Of a DNA stretch of 49,767 nucleotides, positions 16,806-24,580 are shown in pieces (position 1 is the first letter of the stretch; every line of letters starts with the position of its first letter). The stretch covers positions 1-49,767 of the forward strand of contig CAILYI010000103.1 in the NCBI GenBank assembly GCA_903838415.1, given 5' to 3'. The DNA comes from an uncultured Anaerolineae bacterium. Its GTDB lineage: Bacteria; Chloroflexota; Anaerolineae; Anaerolineales; Villigracilaceae. Made by a program: the position numbers and the translations under genes. Below the pieces are notes generated by a model, which was not told the DNA's origin, ran no database searches, and saw nothing but the letters and a program-made list of their open reading frames with translations.

Positions 16806-16811
16806 TATAAT
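16806..16811 (+). promoter_or_regulatory. -10 box for leaderless HAD-phosphatase transcript
   Basis: A perfect TATAAT ends six bases before ATG 16818, which places the expected transcription start on the A of the start codon. No Shine-Dalgarno or good -35 is seen. Confidence 0.45.
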
Positions 16812-16817
16812 TGACTT

Positions 16818-17288
16818 ATGATTGAACTGACGATCCCCGGGCGTGGGGACTTGAGCCTTGAGCATCTGGTGATGGATGTGAATGGCACCCTCGCGGTGGA
16901 TGGTATACTGATGGATGGTGTAGCCAGGCGCATCGCTAATTTGCGTGACCGGCTGACGGTGCATTTGCTGACGGCTGATACGCATGGTGGACAGGCTGCC
17001 ATTGACCATCTGCTCAACCTGCAGGCTGTTCGGATTCAGCGCGGCGACGAAGCCGGGCAAAAAGCCGCTTACGTTCGCCAACTGGGTGCGGAGCATGTGG
17101 CGGCCATCGGTCAGGGCGCAAACGACGCCAGTATGTTAGCCGCAGCCGCCCTGGGAATTTGTGTGATGTCCATAGAAGGGCTGGCAGTGGAAGCTCTCAA
17201 TTCATCAGATTTGCTGATGCCCGATATTTTAAGTGCCCTTGATTTGTTTGATAGACCGTTGCGATTGATTGCGAGTTTGCGCAAATGA
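16818..17288 (+). CDS. HAD-superfamily phosphatase, soluble P-type-ATPase-like
   Basis: A 156-residue HAD protein. Motif 1 is MDVNGTLAVDG, with nucleophile Asp 20 but Asn at the usual acid/base position 22. Motif 2 is in LLTADTHGG, and motif 4 is in GQGANDASML. This layout, with no cap domain and a DxNGT motif, is that of the small soluble P-type-ATPase-like phosphatases. Loss of the second Asp usually slows phosphoryl-enzyme hydrolysis, as in P-type ATPases. The stop overlaps the next gene's ATG by four bases (ATGA), so the two are translationally coupled. The natural substrate is unknown. Confidence 0.8.
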   Translation: MIELTIPGRGDLSLEHLVMDVNGTLAVDGILMDGVARRIANLRDRLTVHLLTADTHGGQAAIDHLLNLQAVRIQRGDEAGQKAAYVRQLGAEHVAAIGQGANDASMLAAAALGICVMSIEGLAVEALNSSDLLMPDILSALDLFDRPLRLIASLRK

Positions 17289-18739
17289 CATTTCCCGAAG
17301 ATGAAAACCCTTTAGACAACGGCCCGGAGCCGTTCGAACCAGCTGAAGATCCGTCCGCTGAGGCTGCGCCAGAAGAACAACCTGACGAACCGGCCCAGGT
17401 GGTTGGACGGGTGCCACGCTTCCCGCTCCAGCCAGAAGCTGCACCGGAGTTTGATTTCCCGCGCATGGATGATGACGTCGCGGCTTTTCGCCGTGAGCTG
17501 GATGAGTTTCAGTTTAAGTCCGCTGCGCAAAACGCTGAAAGCGAACCAAGTATTGCGGTCAGCCAATCCCAACGTCGACGCCGAAGAACTTCACGCATTG
17601 TCGAGCGCCCTGATGCCAGTCAATTGAGTGATCGACTGGAATCAATCGCCCACCGCGCCTCACCCACCTTCGATTTTTTTGTTTTTTCCTTTCTCAGCGG
17701 CTGCATTTTGGGCATCGGCTACATTTTGGATGCCCCGGCTATTTTGCTGATCGGCATCCTGGTTGTTCCCCTGCTGGCTCCCTGGGTGGGGGCGGCGCTG
17801 TCCGCCGCGACGGGCGAAAACCGCTTCTTTGGACAAACTTTCGGCGGTTTTCTGACCGCTGTCTTGATGGTTTTCAGCCTGGCGGCGTTGGCCGGTTTGG
17901 CTTCGCGCATTTTTCAGCCGCTGACGGCCTCGCAAGCGTTTTTACATGCCCGCCTGTGGTGGCCTGACTTGCTATTGCTGGTGATTGGCACCGTGGTGCT
18001 GATTATCTCCTTCATCCAGTCGGATGAAAAACCGATCCTTGCCAGCCTGATGCTGGCGTATGAAATTTACCTGCCAGCCAGCGCAGCCGGGTTTGGTTTG
18101 GGTTCCGGGGTGCAGGGCCTGTGGCCTGAAGCCGTGCTGGTTTTCAGTATCCACCTGGCGATTTCGCTGATTACCAGTCTCATCATCTTCTTTTACATGG
18201 GATTCCGCCCGCTGGAGCCCAAAGGTTATGCCCTGACGATTGGCATTGTCCTGATTGGGCTGGTGATCGTCGCCGGATTTGCCGGACTCGGCAGCCTGAT
18301 TAATGTGCGCGGCGACCAGGCTTCAGCCACACCTGCGCCGATAAGCACCCCCACCATCAGCCCGGCCCTGGTACTATTGACCACTCCCAGCCCCACGCTG
18401 AGTTTGAAGCCCGTCCCTAGTCCATCAGCCATTCCCGTCCGACCGAGCGTTACTGTTACACCCACCCTGGATGTCACACCTGGCCCCACGCTTTTGCCCA
18501 CGCCGATCTATGGACGGGTGCAATCCGAATCTGGCGGCGTGTACGTGCGCATCAAACCGGCGGGAACGACGATTACCACCGTTGAAAATGGTTATCTGGT
18601 TGAAATTCTGCCTGACAAGCCCATCATCCTCGAAGGCTCCACCTGGATTCACGTGATTATTCAAACCCCAAATCGAGAGATTAATGGCTGGGTGCTGCTA
18701 AACCTGATCACCACGGCAACGCCCTTTGGATCCCCGTAA
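17285..18739 (+). CDS. Polytopic membrane protein (DUF389-like) with SH3-like C-terminus
   Basis: A 484-residue protein. Residues 1-125 are acidic and proline-rich, then Arg-rich (SQSQRRRRRTSRIVER), and probably cytoplasmic. About seven membrane segments span 128-343. The stretch ILVVPLLAPWVGAALSAATG resembles the ISPLMGP-type repeat of DUF389 membrane proteins. A Thr/Pro/Ser-rich linker (about 350-410) leads to a C-terminal SH3-like domain (GVYVRIKPAGTTITTVENGY, ending GWV) that would lie outside the cell. No ligand is known. It is coupled to the HAD gene by an ATGA overlap. Confidence 0.75.
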   Translation: MTFPEDENPLDNGPEPFEPAEDPSAEAAPEEQPDEPAQVVGRVPRFPLQPEAAPEFDFPRMDDDVAAFRRELDEFQFKSAAQNAESEPSIAVSQSQRRRRRTSRIVERPDASQLSDRLESIAHRASPTFDFFVFSFLSGCILGIGYILDAPAILLIGILVVPLLAPWVGAALSAATGENRFFGQTFGGFLTAVLMVFSLAALAGLASRIFQPLTASQAFLHARLWWPDLLLLVIGTVVLIISFIQSDEKPILASLMLAYEIYLPASAAGFGLGSGVQGLWPEAVLVFSIHLAISLITSLIIFFYMGFRPLEPKGYALTIGIVLIGLVIVAGFAGLGSLINVRGDQASATPAPISTPTISPALVLLTTPSPTLSLKPVPSPSAIPVRPSVTVTPTLDVTPGPTLLPTPIYGRVQSESGGVYVRIKPAGTTITTVENGYLVEILPDKPIILEGSTWIHVIIQTPNREINGWVLLNLITTATPFGSP

Positions 18740-18766
18740 CAACCCAAAATATTGACAATTCTCGTC

Positions 18767-18794
18767 GTGCGGAAGTCATCCTTCCGCACATCTT
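18767..18794 (+). terminator. Hairpin before phosphohexomutase, weak terminator
   Basis: GTGCGGAAG and CTTCCGCAC pair perfectly around a 5-nt loop, but only ATCTTT follows. It may terminate the upstream operon weakly or stabilise or regulate the downstream message, whose start is 19 bp away. Confidence 0.5.
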
Positions 18795-18812
18795 TCATTA
18801 TGGAGAAACTCT

Positions 18813-20267
18813 ATGCCCATTCACTTCGGCACCGACGGCTGGCGCGCCGTCATCTCAGATACATTTACTTTCAGCAATTTGCGCATGGTGGCGCAGGCCA
18901 TCGCTGATGCGGCTGCTTCAGAGCATTGGGATATCAGTTCCACCCCGAACGTTGACCCGAAAAAATTTGTGGTCGGTTTCGATACCCGTTTTCTTTCAGA
19001 CCGCTATGCTTCGGAAGTTGCCCGTGTGCTGGCTGCCAATGGATTCCGCGTATTGCTGGCCCAGGCCGATGCGCCCACCCCGGCCATTTCTTACGCCGTA
19101 AAGCATCACAATGCGGCGGGCGGCGTAATGATCACCGCTTCGCACAATGCGCCGCGTTATAACGGCGTCAAGCTCAAGGCTTCTTATGGCGGTTCTGCCC
19201 TGCCCGAACAATGCCGTCGCGTGGAAGTGTATATCAATGACAACGAGGAGCAGGCGCGCGGCCCAAACCTGATGGATTACAACCAGGCCAAGCAAAACGG
19301 CCTGATTCAGAAATTCAACCCGCTCCCGACTTATTTCGACCACTTGCGGACGCTGATCAACACGGATGTGATTGCTGAAAATCCCCAGCGTTTCGTGATC
19401 GACTCGATGTATGGTTCCGGGCGCGGCACGATTCGTTCATTTTTACAGGGCATTGGATGTGAAATTACCGAAGTGCGCGGAGAAATGAATCCCGGCTTTG
19501 GCGGAGTCCATCCGGAGCCGATTGCAAAAAACCTCGGGGCGCTGACCGGCGCTTTGGGCGCAGGCCTGGGCAGTTTTGGCCTGGCCACCGATGGCGATGC
19601 TGACCGGATTGGCGCGATGGATGAGCGTGGCGTGTTTGTTGATCCGCACAAGATCATGGCGCTCTCTTTGCGTTATCTGGTGGAACAACGCGGCTGGAGC
19701 GGTGCCGTGGTGCGGACCGTTTCCACGACCCGCATGATCGACAGACTGGCGAAGCGTTACGGCTTGCCCGTTTACGAAACTCCCGTGGGTTTCAATCACA
19801 TTGCTGATTATATGATGAGCGAGGATGTGTTGATCGGCGGCGAAGAATCGGGCGGAATTTCGTTCAAGGGACACATTCCCGAAGGCGATGGGCCGATTAT
19901 GGGCTTGCTGTTGGTGGAAATCATCTCCCAGGCGAAGAAAACCCTCGGTGAATTGGTCTCTGATTTGCTGGAGGATGTTGGCCCGGCCTTTTACGAGCGC
20001 GCCGATCTGCGTTTGAACCGCCCGGTGGCGAAGCAAGAGATGACGGATATGCTGGTGAAAAATGCCCCGGCTGAAATCGGCGGCGTGAAAGTCGGCGAAA
20101 TCTCCACACTGGATGGGGTGAAGTACATCATGGCGGATGATTCCTGGCTGTTGATCCGCCCTTCAGGGACGGAGCCGGTTCTGCGGGTGTATGCTGAAGG
20201 GCGATCAATGCAGTTGGTCAAGGCTTTGCTGGGGTATGGGCAAAAGGTGGCAGAGAGCGTGGTCTAA
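18813..20267 (+). CDS. Phosphoglucomutase/phosphomannomutase family protein
   Basis: A 484-residue alpha-D-phosphohexomutase that interconverts hexose 1- and 6-phosphates in the cytoplasm. It begins IHFGTDGWRA. The catalytic phosphoserine loop is TASHNAP (about 108-114), the Mg site DGDADRIG (about 260), the sugar-recognition loop GEESGG (about 343), and the phosphate-binding loop RPSGTEP (about 449). All are intact. Whether glucose, mannose or glucosamine is preferred cannot be read from the motifs. The start has GGAGA eight to ten bases before ATG. A strong terminator follows. Confidence 0.93.
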   Translation: MPIHFGTDGWRAVISDTFTFSNLRMVAQAIADAAASEHWDISSTPNVDPKKFVVGFDTRFLSDRYASEVARVLAANGFRVLLAQADAPTPAISYAVKHHNAAGGVMITASHNAPRYNGVKLKASYGGSALPEQCRRVEVYINDNEEQARGPNLMDYNQAKQNGLIQKFNPLPTYFDHLRTLINTDVIAENPQRFVIDSMYGSGRGTIRSFLQGIGCEITEVRGEMNPGFGGVHPEPIAKNLGALTGALGAGLGSFGLATDGDADRIGAMDERGVFVDPHKIMALSLRYLVEQRGWSGAVVRTVSTTRMIDRLAKRYGLPVYETPVGFNHIADYMMSEDVLIGGEESGGISFKGHIPEGDGPIMGLLLVEIISQAKKTLGELVSDLLEDVGPAFYERADLRLNRPVAKQEMTDMLVKNAPAEIGGVKVGEISTLDGVKYIMADDSWLLIRPSGTEPVLRVYAEGRSMQLVKALLGYGQKVAESVV

Positions 20268-20341
20268 ATTTATCGGCGGGCCGGTGACGGGTGCGTGCTT
20301 TTGCGCCGGTTTGGTGGAGTAAAGTCTGGTTAAATAAAAAT

Positions 20342-20376
20342 GCCCGGGCGGGGAAACCGTCCGGGCGTTATTTTTT
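20342..20376. terminator. Bidirectional terminator between phosphohexomutase and the ASKHA cluster
   Basis: The GC-rich stem TGCCCGGGCGG-type arm (20341-20351) pairs with CCGTCCGGGCG (20357-20367), with TTATTTTTT after it and AAATAAAAA before it. It ends the plus-strand mutase and the eight-gene minus-strand cluster. Confidence 0.88.
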
Positions 20377-20388
20377 AACCAAAAAAGA

Positions 20389-21033
20389 TTAGTGGCTGAG
20401 CGGCGTTTGGCGCAAGCGGCGTGCCAGTAATATGACTGCGACCAGAATGATGGAAAGGATGAACAGCCCAGGTAGCCCGACTTCATCGGCGAAACCGGTT
20501 TTTGCGAGTTGTTGCGTGGCTGCTGCGGCGGCCAATTCGGTTCCGGGTGTTCCCGGGGTGCCAGTTTGGGCAACAGTTGTGGCCTGAGCGGCTGCCAGTT
20601 GGGTCTGCAGGGCCTGGACGGTGGCTGTGGCCGGGTCGCTGGTGGGAACGGTGCTGGCGGTGGGGGTGGCGAATACCACGACCGGGGTTTCAGTGGGCGC
20701 CGCGGTGCTGGTTTCGGTAGGCGGCAGGGTTGGGGTAAACAGCGCGGCCTCTTGGGTTTGCTGTTGGATGCCGAAGGCCTGGGTCATGGCTGCTGCGTTC
20801 GCTTCAGATGTCATTTGCAGGTTGGCTTTTTGGCCCGGCAAAATGAGCAGGGCGTAGACTGCCATGCAAACGAGCGAGAGTAACACGATGCCGCCGAGAA
20901 CGATGGCAGCGATTAGAAAGGTGCGGTTGTTGCTTTCGCCGCCCTCGGGCTGTTCAGGATCGGACGGTTCTGGTGCTGGTGATCCTGCGTTAGGTTGGGA
21001 TTCGTCATCGTCGAATACAAATGTGTTGGCCAT
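20389..21033 (-). CDS. Membrane protein with LAKTG-type C-terminal sorting-like signal
   Basis: A 214-residue protein, last in the eight-gene cluster. An acidic cytoplasmic N-terminus (VFDDDESQPNAGSPAPEPSD) leads to a membrane segment (about 37-62). Then comes a long Thr/Pro/Ala/Gln-rich extracytoplasmic stretch, and the end QLAKTGFADEVGLPG, a hydrophobic helix and RRLRQ. That tripartite end (LAxTG, hydrophobic span, basic tail) is the layout of sortase substrates. Unlike those, the protein starts with a non-cleaved-looking anchor. ATG 21033 has GGAGAAAAAATC before it, and the gap to the upstream gene is 31 bp. Function unknown; no sortase is in the window. Confidence 0.72.
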   Translation of the reverse strand: MANTFVFDDDESQPNAGSPAPEPSDPEQPEGGESNNRTFLIAAIVLGGIVLLSLVCMAVYALLILPGQKANLQMTSEANAAAMTQAFGIQQQTQEAALFTPTLPPTETSTAAPTETPVVVFATPTASTVPTSDPATATVQALQTQLAAAQATTVAQTGTPGTPGTELAAAAATQQLAKTGFADEVGLPGLFILSIILVAVILLARRLRQTPLSH

Positions 21034-21064
21034 GATTTTTTCTCCTTGCCTGGGTAGGTATATT

Positions 21065-22120
21065 TTACCCCAGCACTTCCAGATTGGTGAGTGGAACGAG
21101 TATTTGGTCTCCGCTTTCCAGGCGCACTTCGGCGACCCTGGCTTGCAGGCCATTGGGCAGATGAACCGGGCTGGCGCGTAATTGCATCAGGGTGCCAATC
21201 TGCGCGGGGCTGGCCAGGTGAATGACGCGGACGGTTTGCCCGGGAGCGAAGGTTTCCACTTCGCGCGGTTCAGGTGGTTCTTGCGTAAAGGGTAAGGGAA
21301 TAAAGACTTCGGGGCGGGAGCCGTTCTGCCGGTTGTAGACTTCGGCGTTGAGAGTCACATCACGTTTGATGTTGGTGGAGAGCAGCTTGTAAGCAGTTGA
21401 GTTCATTGGGCGTCGGCCAAAACCATCCAGGATGATGATGGGGAAGTTGGCCTGGGCCGCCAGTGGCAGCAGCGCTGGTGAAATGCTCGCCAGAATCAGT
21501 CCGCGCACGGGCAGTTCGCTGGCGTTTTTGATGACGGCCGGACTATCAGTGTAACCACCCAGTATGATGGAGCCGCGAACGCTGACATCCAACCGGTTGG
21601 CGTCGAAGACTTCGTCGGGGCCGTCCATGGCGCTGACCATCACACCGGTTTCAAGCCGTCCATTGCCCCACAAGCCCTGGACGACGGCCCCGGTGGAGCG
21701 AATGACTACGCCACGCTCGCCGATGACTTCGGTGATGACGCCCGGAATTCCGGCGGCAAGCTCAAAGGATGAGCCTCCCGTCTCGACGATCAGTTTCCCG
21801 CCGCCGATCGCCACAATCCGCCCATCAGCCGGGGATTTGGCTTCGCGGGCAAACAGGCCGGTTGTTTCGGCGATGACTTCGCCTTTGCTGATCTTTTGGT
21901 TTTTTTTGATTTTGACCAGGGCCGCCGCATTTTGTGGAGAAACGCCAAGTAATTGGGCTACATCCACGATGATGTGCTGGCGTCCAACGATGGCTTCCGC
22001 CACGACGTCGGTCGGGTTTACTTTTTGGCCGAGTTTGGCGATGATGCGTCCATCAATGGGCAGCATGCGTTTGCGGACAATGGTGGTCAGCGGGAGGATG
22101 TGTGTGAACGATGCCAGCAT
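21065..22120 (-). CDS. Barrel-sandwich (lipoyl/biotinyl-like) protein of the ASKHA cluster
   Basis: A 351-residue soluble protein with no family I can name. It contains repeated glycine-rich beta segments of barrel-sandwich type: DGRIIAKLGQKVNPTDVVAE (about 23-42), and AREAKSPADGRIVAIGGGKL (about 92-111). In neither is there the modified lysine of true biotinyl or lipoyl domains. A middle part (GVITEVIGERGVVIRSTGA) and a Rossmann-like segment (VRGLILASISPALLPLAAQA, FPIIILDGFGRRP) follow. The C-terminus looks like a small beta domain. It starts 1 bp after the ASKHA gene, so the two are likely co-translated and may act together. Confidence 0.7.
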   Translation of the reverse strand: MLASFTHILPLTTIVRKRMLPIDGRIIAKLGQKVNPTDVVAEAIVGRQHIIVDVAQLLGVSPQNAAALVKIKKNQKISKGEVIAETTGLFAREAKSPADGRIVAIGGGKLIVETGGSSFELAAGIPGVITEVIGERGVVIRSTGAVVQGLWGNGRLETGVMVSAMDGPDEVFDANRLDVSVRGSIILGGYTDSPAVIKNASELPVRGLILASISPALLPLAAQANFPIIILDGFGRRPMNSTAYKLLSTNIKRDVTLNAEVYNRQNGSRPEVFIPLPFTQEPPEPREVETFAPGQTVRVIHLASPAQIGTLMQLRASPVHLPNGLQARVAEVRLESGDQILVPLTNLEVLG

Positions 22121-22121
22121 G

Positions 22122-23873
22122 TTAGCCTCCCAGGGTGGTGATCCACTTTTGCGCCAGGTTGCGGCGCTGTCCGACGTCGGTTGGCAGGCGCAGCGGACGT
22201 CCGCGCGCGTCGATGACGATGCCCAGCGATGATCCGATCACATCAACTTCACCGGCGCGGCCCGGCCCCAGGCCAACATCGGCGCGATGGAGCGGGCGTA
22301 GTTGCAGACGGGCTGTCTGGCCATTTTCCAGCGGCAGGATTTGCAGGTCGCCCATCTTGACTTCGCTGGCCATTTCGCTATTATCGTCTCTGATGAGCTT
22401 GGCGCGTACGATGGGCGTGCCATAGGCCACGTCACAGATAGGCGAAATGACCGTGGCAAGATAACCCAGCGCGCCCGAATCGATTACTTGCACGGGCAGG
22501 ATGTTGTTGACTTCGGCGATTGCGCCGAGCATGGCCAGTAAATTGTTCTGGTCGAGCGCCAGGGTGGCGATTCCGGCGGGCTGGAGGCCGTCGAGCAGCA
22601 TGAGCAGTTTTTGTCCGGTTGTGGCTGCGCTGGTGATGGCTGCGCCCCCGGCCAGTATCGGTTCAAAAGCTGGTAGGAGCCCATTGCGCGGGCGGAAACG
22701 TCCCGGCAGGCGTTGCAGCATCCAGCTTGAAGCCAGCTGCAGATTCTGACGCACGATGGCCTGTTCGATGGCCAATTCTTCCTTAGTCGCCGGGATGGCC
22801 CCAGGGTAGACCGATTTTTGATACAGATAGTCGCGCACGGTGCTGGCGGGAATATCCAGCGGCAGCCAGCGCGCAATCTCATCCAGCGTTGTCAGCTTGA
22901 GTAGATTATCCAGCGCCTCGCCCAGGCCGAGTTGGGGGAACACATTCAGGTGCAGATCGCCCTCAAAGGAGGCGCCCATCGAAACGGCTGAAGCGCCAAT
23001 GTCAACGCTCAGTACGCCTTTCCCCGAGTTGTAGTAACTCGACAGGAAACGCACCATCCGTCCCTGTGCATAGGAGGTCGGCAGGATGATTCCGCCTGAA
23101 AGAGTGCGGGCTTCTTCCAACTCAGGCATTTGTTTCTGGCGGATTTCGACGACCATATTGGCCAGTTCGCGTTGCGCGGGGGCCAGATCTTCCACTTCCA
23201 GCGTGGGCCGGATATTGGGGCTGATGTGGATGGAAGACGCGATGTTACTGAGCGACCCTTTCACTTCCTGTGCTAGCTGCTTGTTTCCGGCGTACAGAAC
23301 TGCCGGGCGTTTGGTTTCGGGAAGCAGGTATGCGGCCAGGCCGATGATTTCCAGTATTTTTTGGGTGGAATGGGATGCGCCGCCATCCATGCCCCCGGCG
23401 ATCAGCACCAGCTCGGGGCTGTGGCGGACGATGTCATCCACCTGCTCATCGATGTGGCGCGGGTCGTTGAGATTGATGCTGTCCACCACGCGGATGTAGG
23501 TGGTTTGCGCTAGGCTTTCGACGGATTTGAGCGACACATCGGGCAGCAGGCCGACAATCAGCGTTTTGATGGCTGAGCCGAGTGACAGGGTGGTCACCAT
23601 GCTATCCATCCCGGAGCCATCCGGCTGGGACGGGATCGTCAAACGACCTTCGTCATCCATCAAGGGTTTGCCGATCAGTGTTTGCAGGTTTTCGATGGCG
23701 AGTTGTACGCCGAGCATGGCATTCCGCACGGGTGGGTTGGAGGTGGTCGGGGATTGCCCCATTCCGATAAATCGGTAGCGGCCTTCCACCACGTCAAAAT
23801 AAGTGGCGCGTGTGTTGACTGCGCCGATATCGACTGCCAGTATTGAGTTACCTTCGATGAGTGAAGTTGGCAT
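22122..23873 (-). CDS. GlmL/MutL-like ASKHA-fold ATPase
   Basis: A 583-residue protein of the actin/Hsp70-like (ASKHA) superfamily, closest in pattern to GlmL (MutL), the accessory protein of B12-dependent glutamate mutase. The N-terminal phosphate loop is LAVDIGAVNTRATYFDVVEG. A second DxG motif, VLSVDIGASAVSMGASFEGD, opens a later half (about 290). ELVLIAGGMDGGA and EPILAGGAAITSA are the adenosine-type strands. No glutamate mutase S or E subunits are near, so the usual name would mislead. It sits centrally in a membrane-protein cluster divergent from a B12-mutase subunit and MeaB. Likely role: an ATP-dependent switch or chaperone for a membrane complex (inference). Confidence 0.72.
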   Translation of the reverse strand: MPTSLIEGNSILAVDIGAVNTRATYFDVVEGRYRFIGMGQSPTTSNPPVRNAMLGVQLAIENLQTLIGKPLMDDEGRLTIPSQPDGSGMDSMVTTLSLGSAIKTLIVGLLPDVSLKSVESLAQTTYIRVVDSINLNDPRHIDEQVDDIVRHSPELVLIAGGMDGGASHSTQKILEIIGLAAYLLPETKRPAVLYAGNKQLAQEVKGSLSNIASSIHISPNIRPTLEVEDLAPAQRELANMVVEIRQKQMPELEEARTLSGGIILPTSYAQGRMVRFLSSYYNSGKGVLSVDIGASAVSMGASFEGDLHLNVFPQLGLGEALDNLLKLTTLDEIARWLPLDIPASTVRDYLYQKSVYPGAIPATKEELAIEQAIVRQNLQLASSWMLQRLPGRFRPRNGLLPAFEPILAGGAAITSAATTGQKLLMLLDGLQPAGIATLALDQNNLLAMLGAIAEVNNILPVQVIDSGALGYLATVISPICDVAYGTPIVRAKLIRDDNSEMASEVKMGDLQILPLENGQTARLQLRPLHRADVGLGPGRAGEVDVIGSSLGIVIDARGRPLRLPTDVGQRRNLAQKWITTLGG

Positions 23874-23878
23874 AAGGA

Positions 23879-24580
23879 TTAATAGATGAACTTTGATAAT
23901 ATCTGGTCAAAAAATAATACGATGGATTGCACCCGGTCGACAAAGGCGGCTAGCGCGGCTGCCAGCACTCCGGCGAAAATGGCGCCCAGCGTGATGGCGA
24001 TAAAGACCTGTCCCAACAGGGCGAAGAAGCTCACAAACCAGCCGCGTTTTCCGGCGGAGTTGTTGCGGCTACGCACCGTGAACTGGAAATAAGCCAGGGT
24101 GACGATTGTTCCCACCAGGGCGAACGTGCCGGTCAGCAAATTCCCTGCCACAGCCCCCAGGCTGATGCTGGATCTCACGTCGAACATATCCGCCGCGGCG
24201 AGCACCTGTGGGAAAAGGGTTCCCAGCACGGCGCCGGATACGGCTGCGGCGGTGCCGATGCCGACCAGCAATGCCACGACGGGGCGTCCCATCCACTCGA
24301 AACGGGCGGACATTTTCGTCAATAGAAACAAGCCCATAATCAGGGGAAAAGCCAGCAGAATGCGATCCTGCATGGTCCCATTGACCAGTGGCAGGAACAT
24401 CTTATTGACAATGACCTGCCGGAAGACCACCACTGCGATATAACCGACTGAAACGCCCGCAAAAGCATGGATGGCCAGCCGGAAACCGGGATTGTCGCCC
24501 ACTACGTAGCTCAAAATGAGCACTGTGAACAGAAAGCTGAGAAAACCTGTGATGATGTCTGTTTGAATAGCGCCCGGCAT
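23879..24580 (-). CDS. Six-helix membrane protein of the ASKHA cluster
   Basis: A 233-residue integral membrane protein I do not recognise. About six membrane segments can be seen. The first is ITGFLSFLFTVLILSYVVGD and the second is FRLAIHAFAGVSVGYIAVVV; the others lie near 78-95, 101-125, 143-168 and 183-215. A short basic loop (VRSRNNSAGKRG, about 170-181) probably lies in the cytoplasm. No transporter or enzyme motif is evident. Its stop is 5 bp before the ASKHA start, and its ATG directly abuts the stop of the 935-aa gene (TAAATG), arguing for a fixed stoichiometric complex. Confidence 0.72.
   Translation of the reverse strand: MPGAIQTDIITGFLSFLFTVLILSYVVGDNPGFRLAIHAFAGVSVGYIAVVVFRQVIVNKMFLPLVNGTMQDRILLAFPLIMGLFLLTKMSARFEWMGRPVVALLVGIGTAAAVSGAVLGTLFPQVLAAADMFDVRSSISLGAVAGNLLTGTFALVGTIVTLAYFQFTVRSRNNSAGKRGWFVSFFALLGQVFIAITLGAIFAGVLAAALAAFVDRVQSIVLFFDQILSKFIY

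Noticed and set aside
22122-23873. Calling this gene glutamate mutase accessory protein GlmL
   Set aside because: No glutamate mutase S or E genes are present and the neighbours are membrane proteins; only the fold-level similarity is supported.
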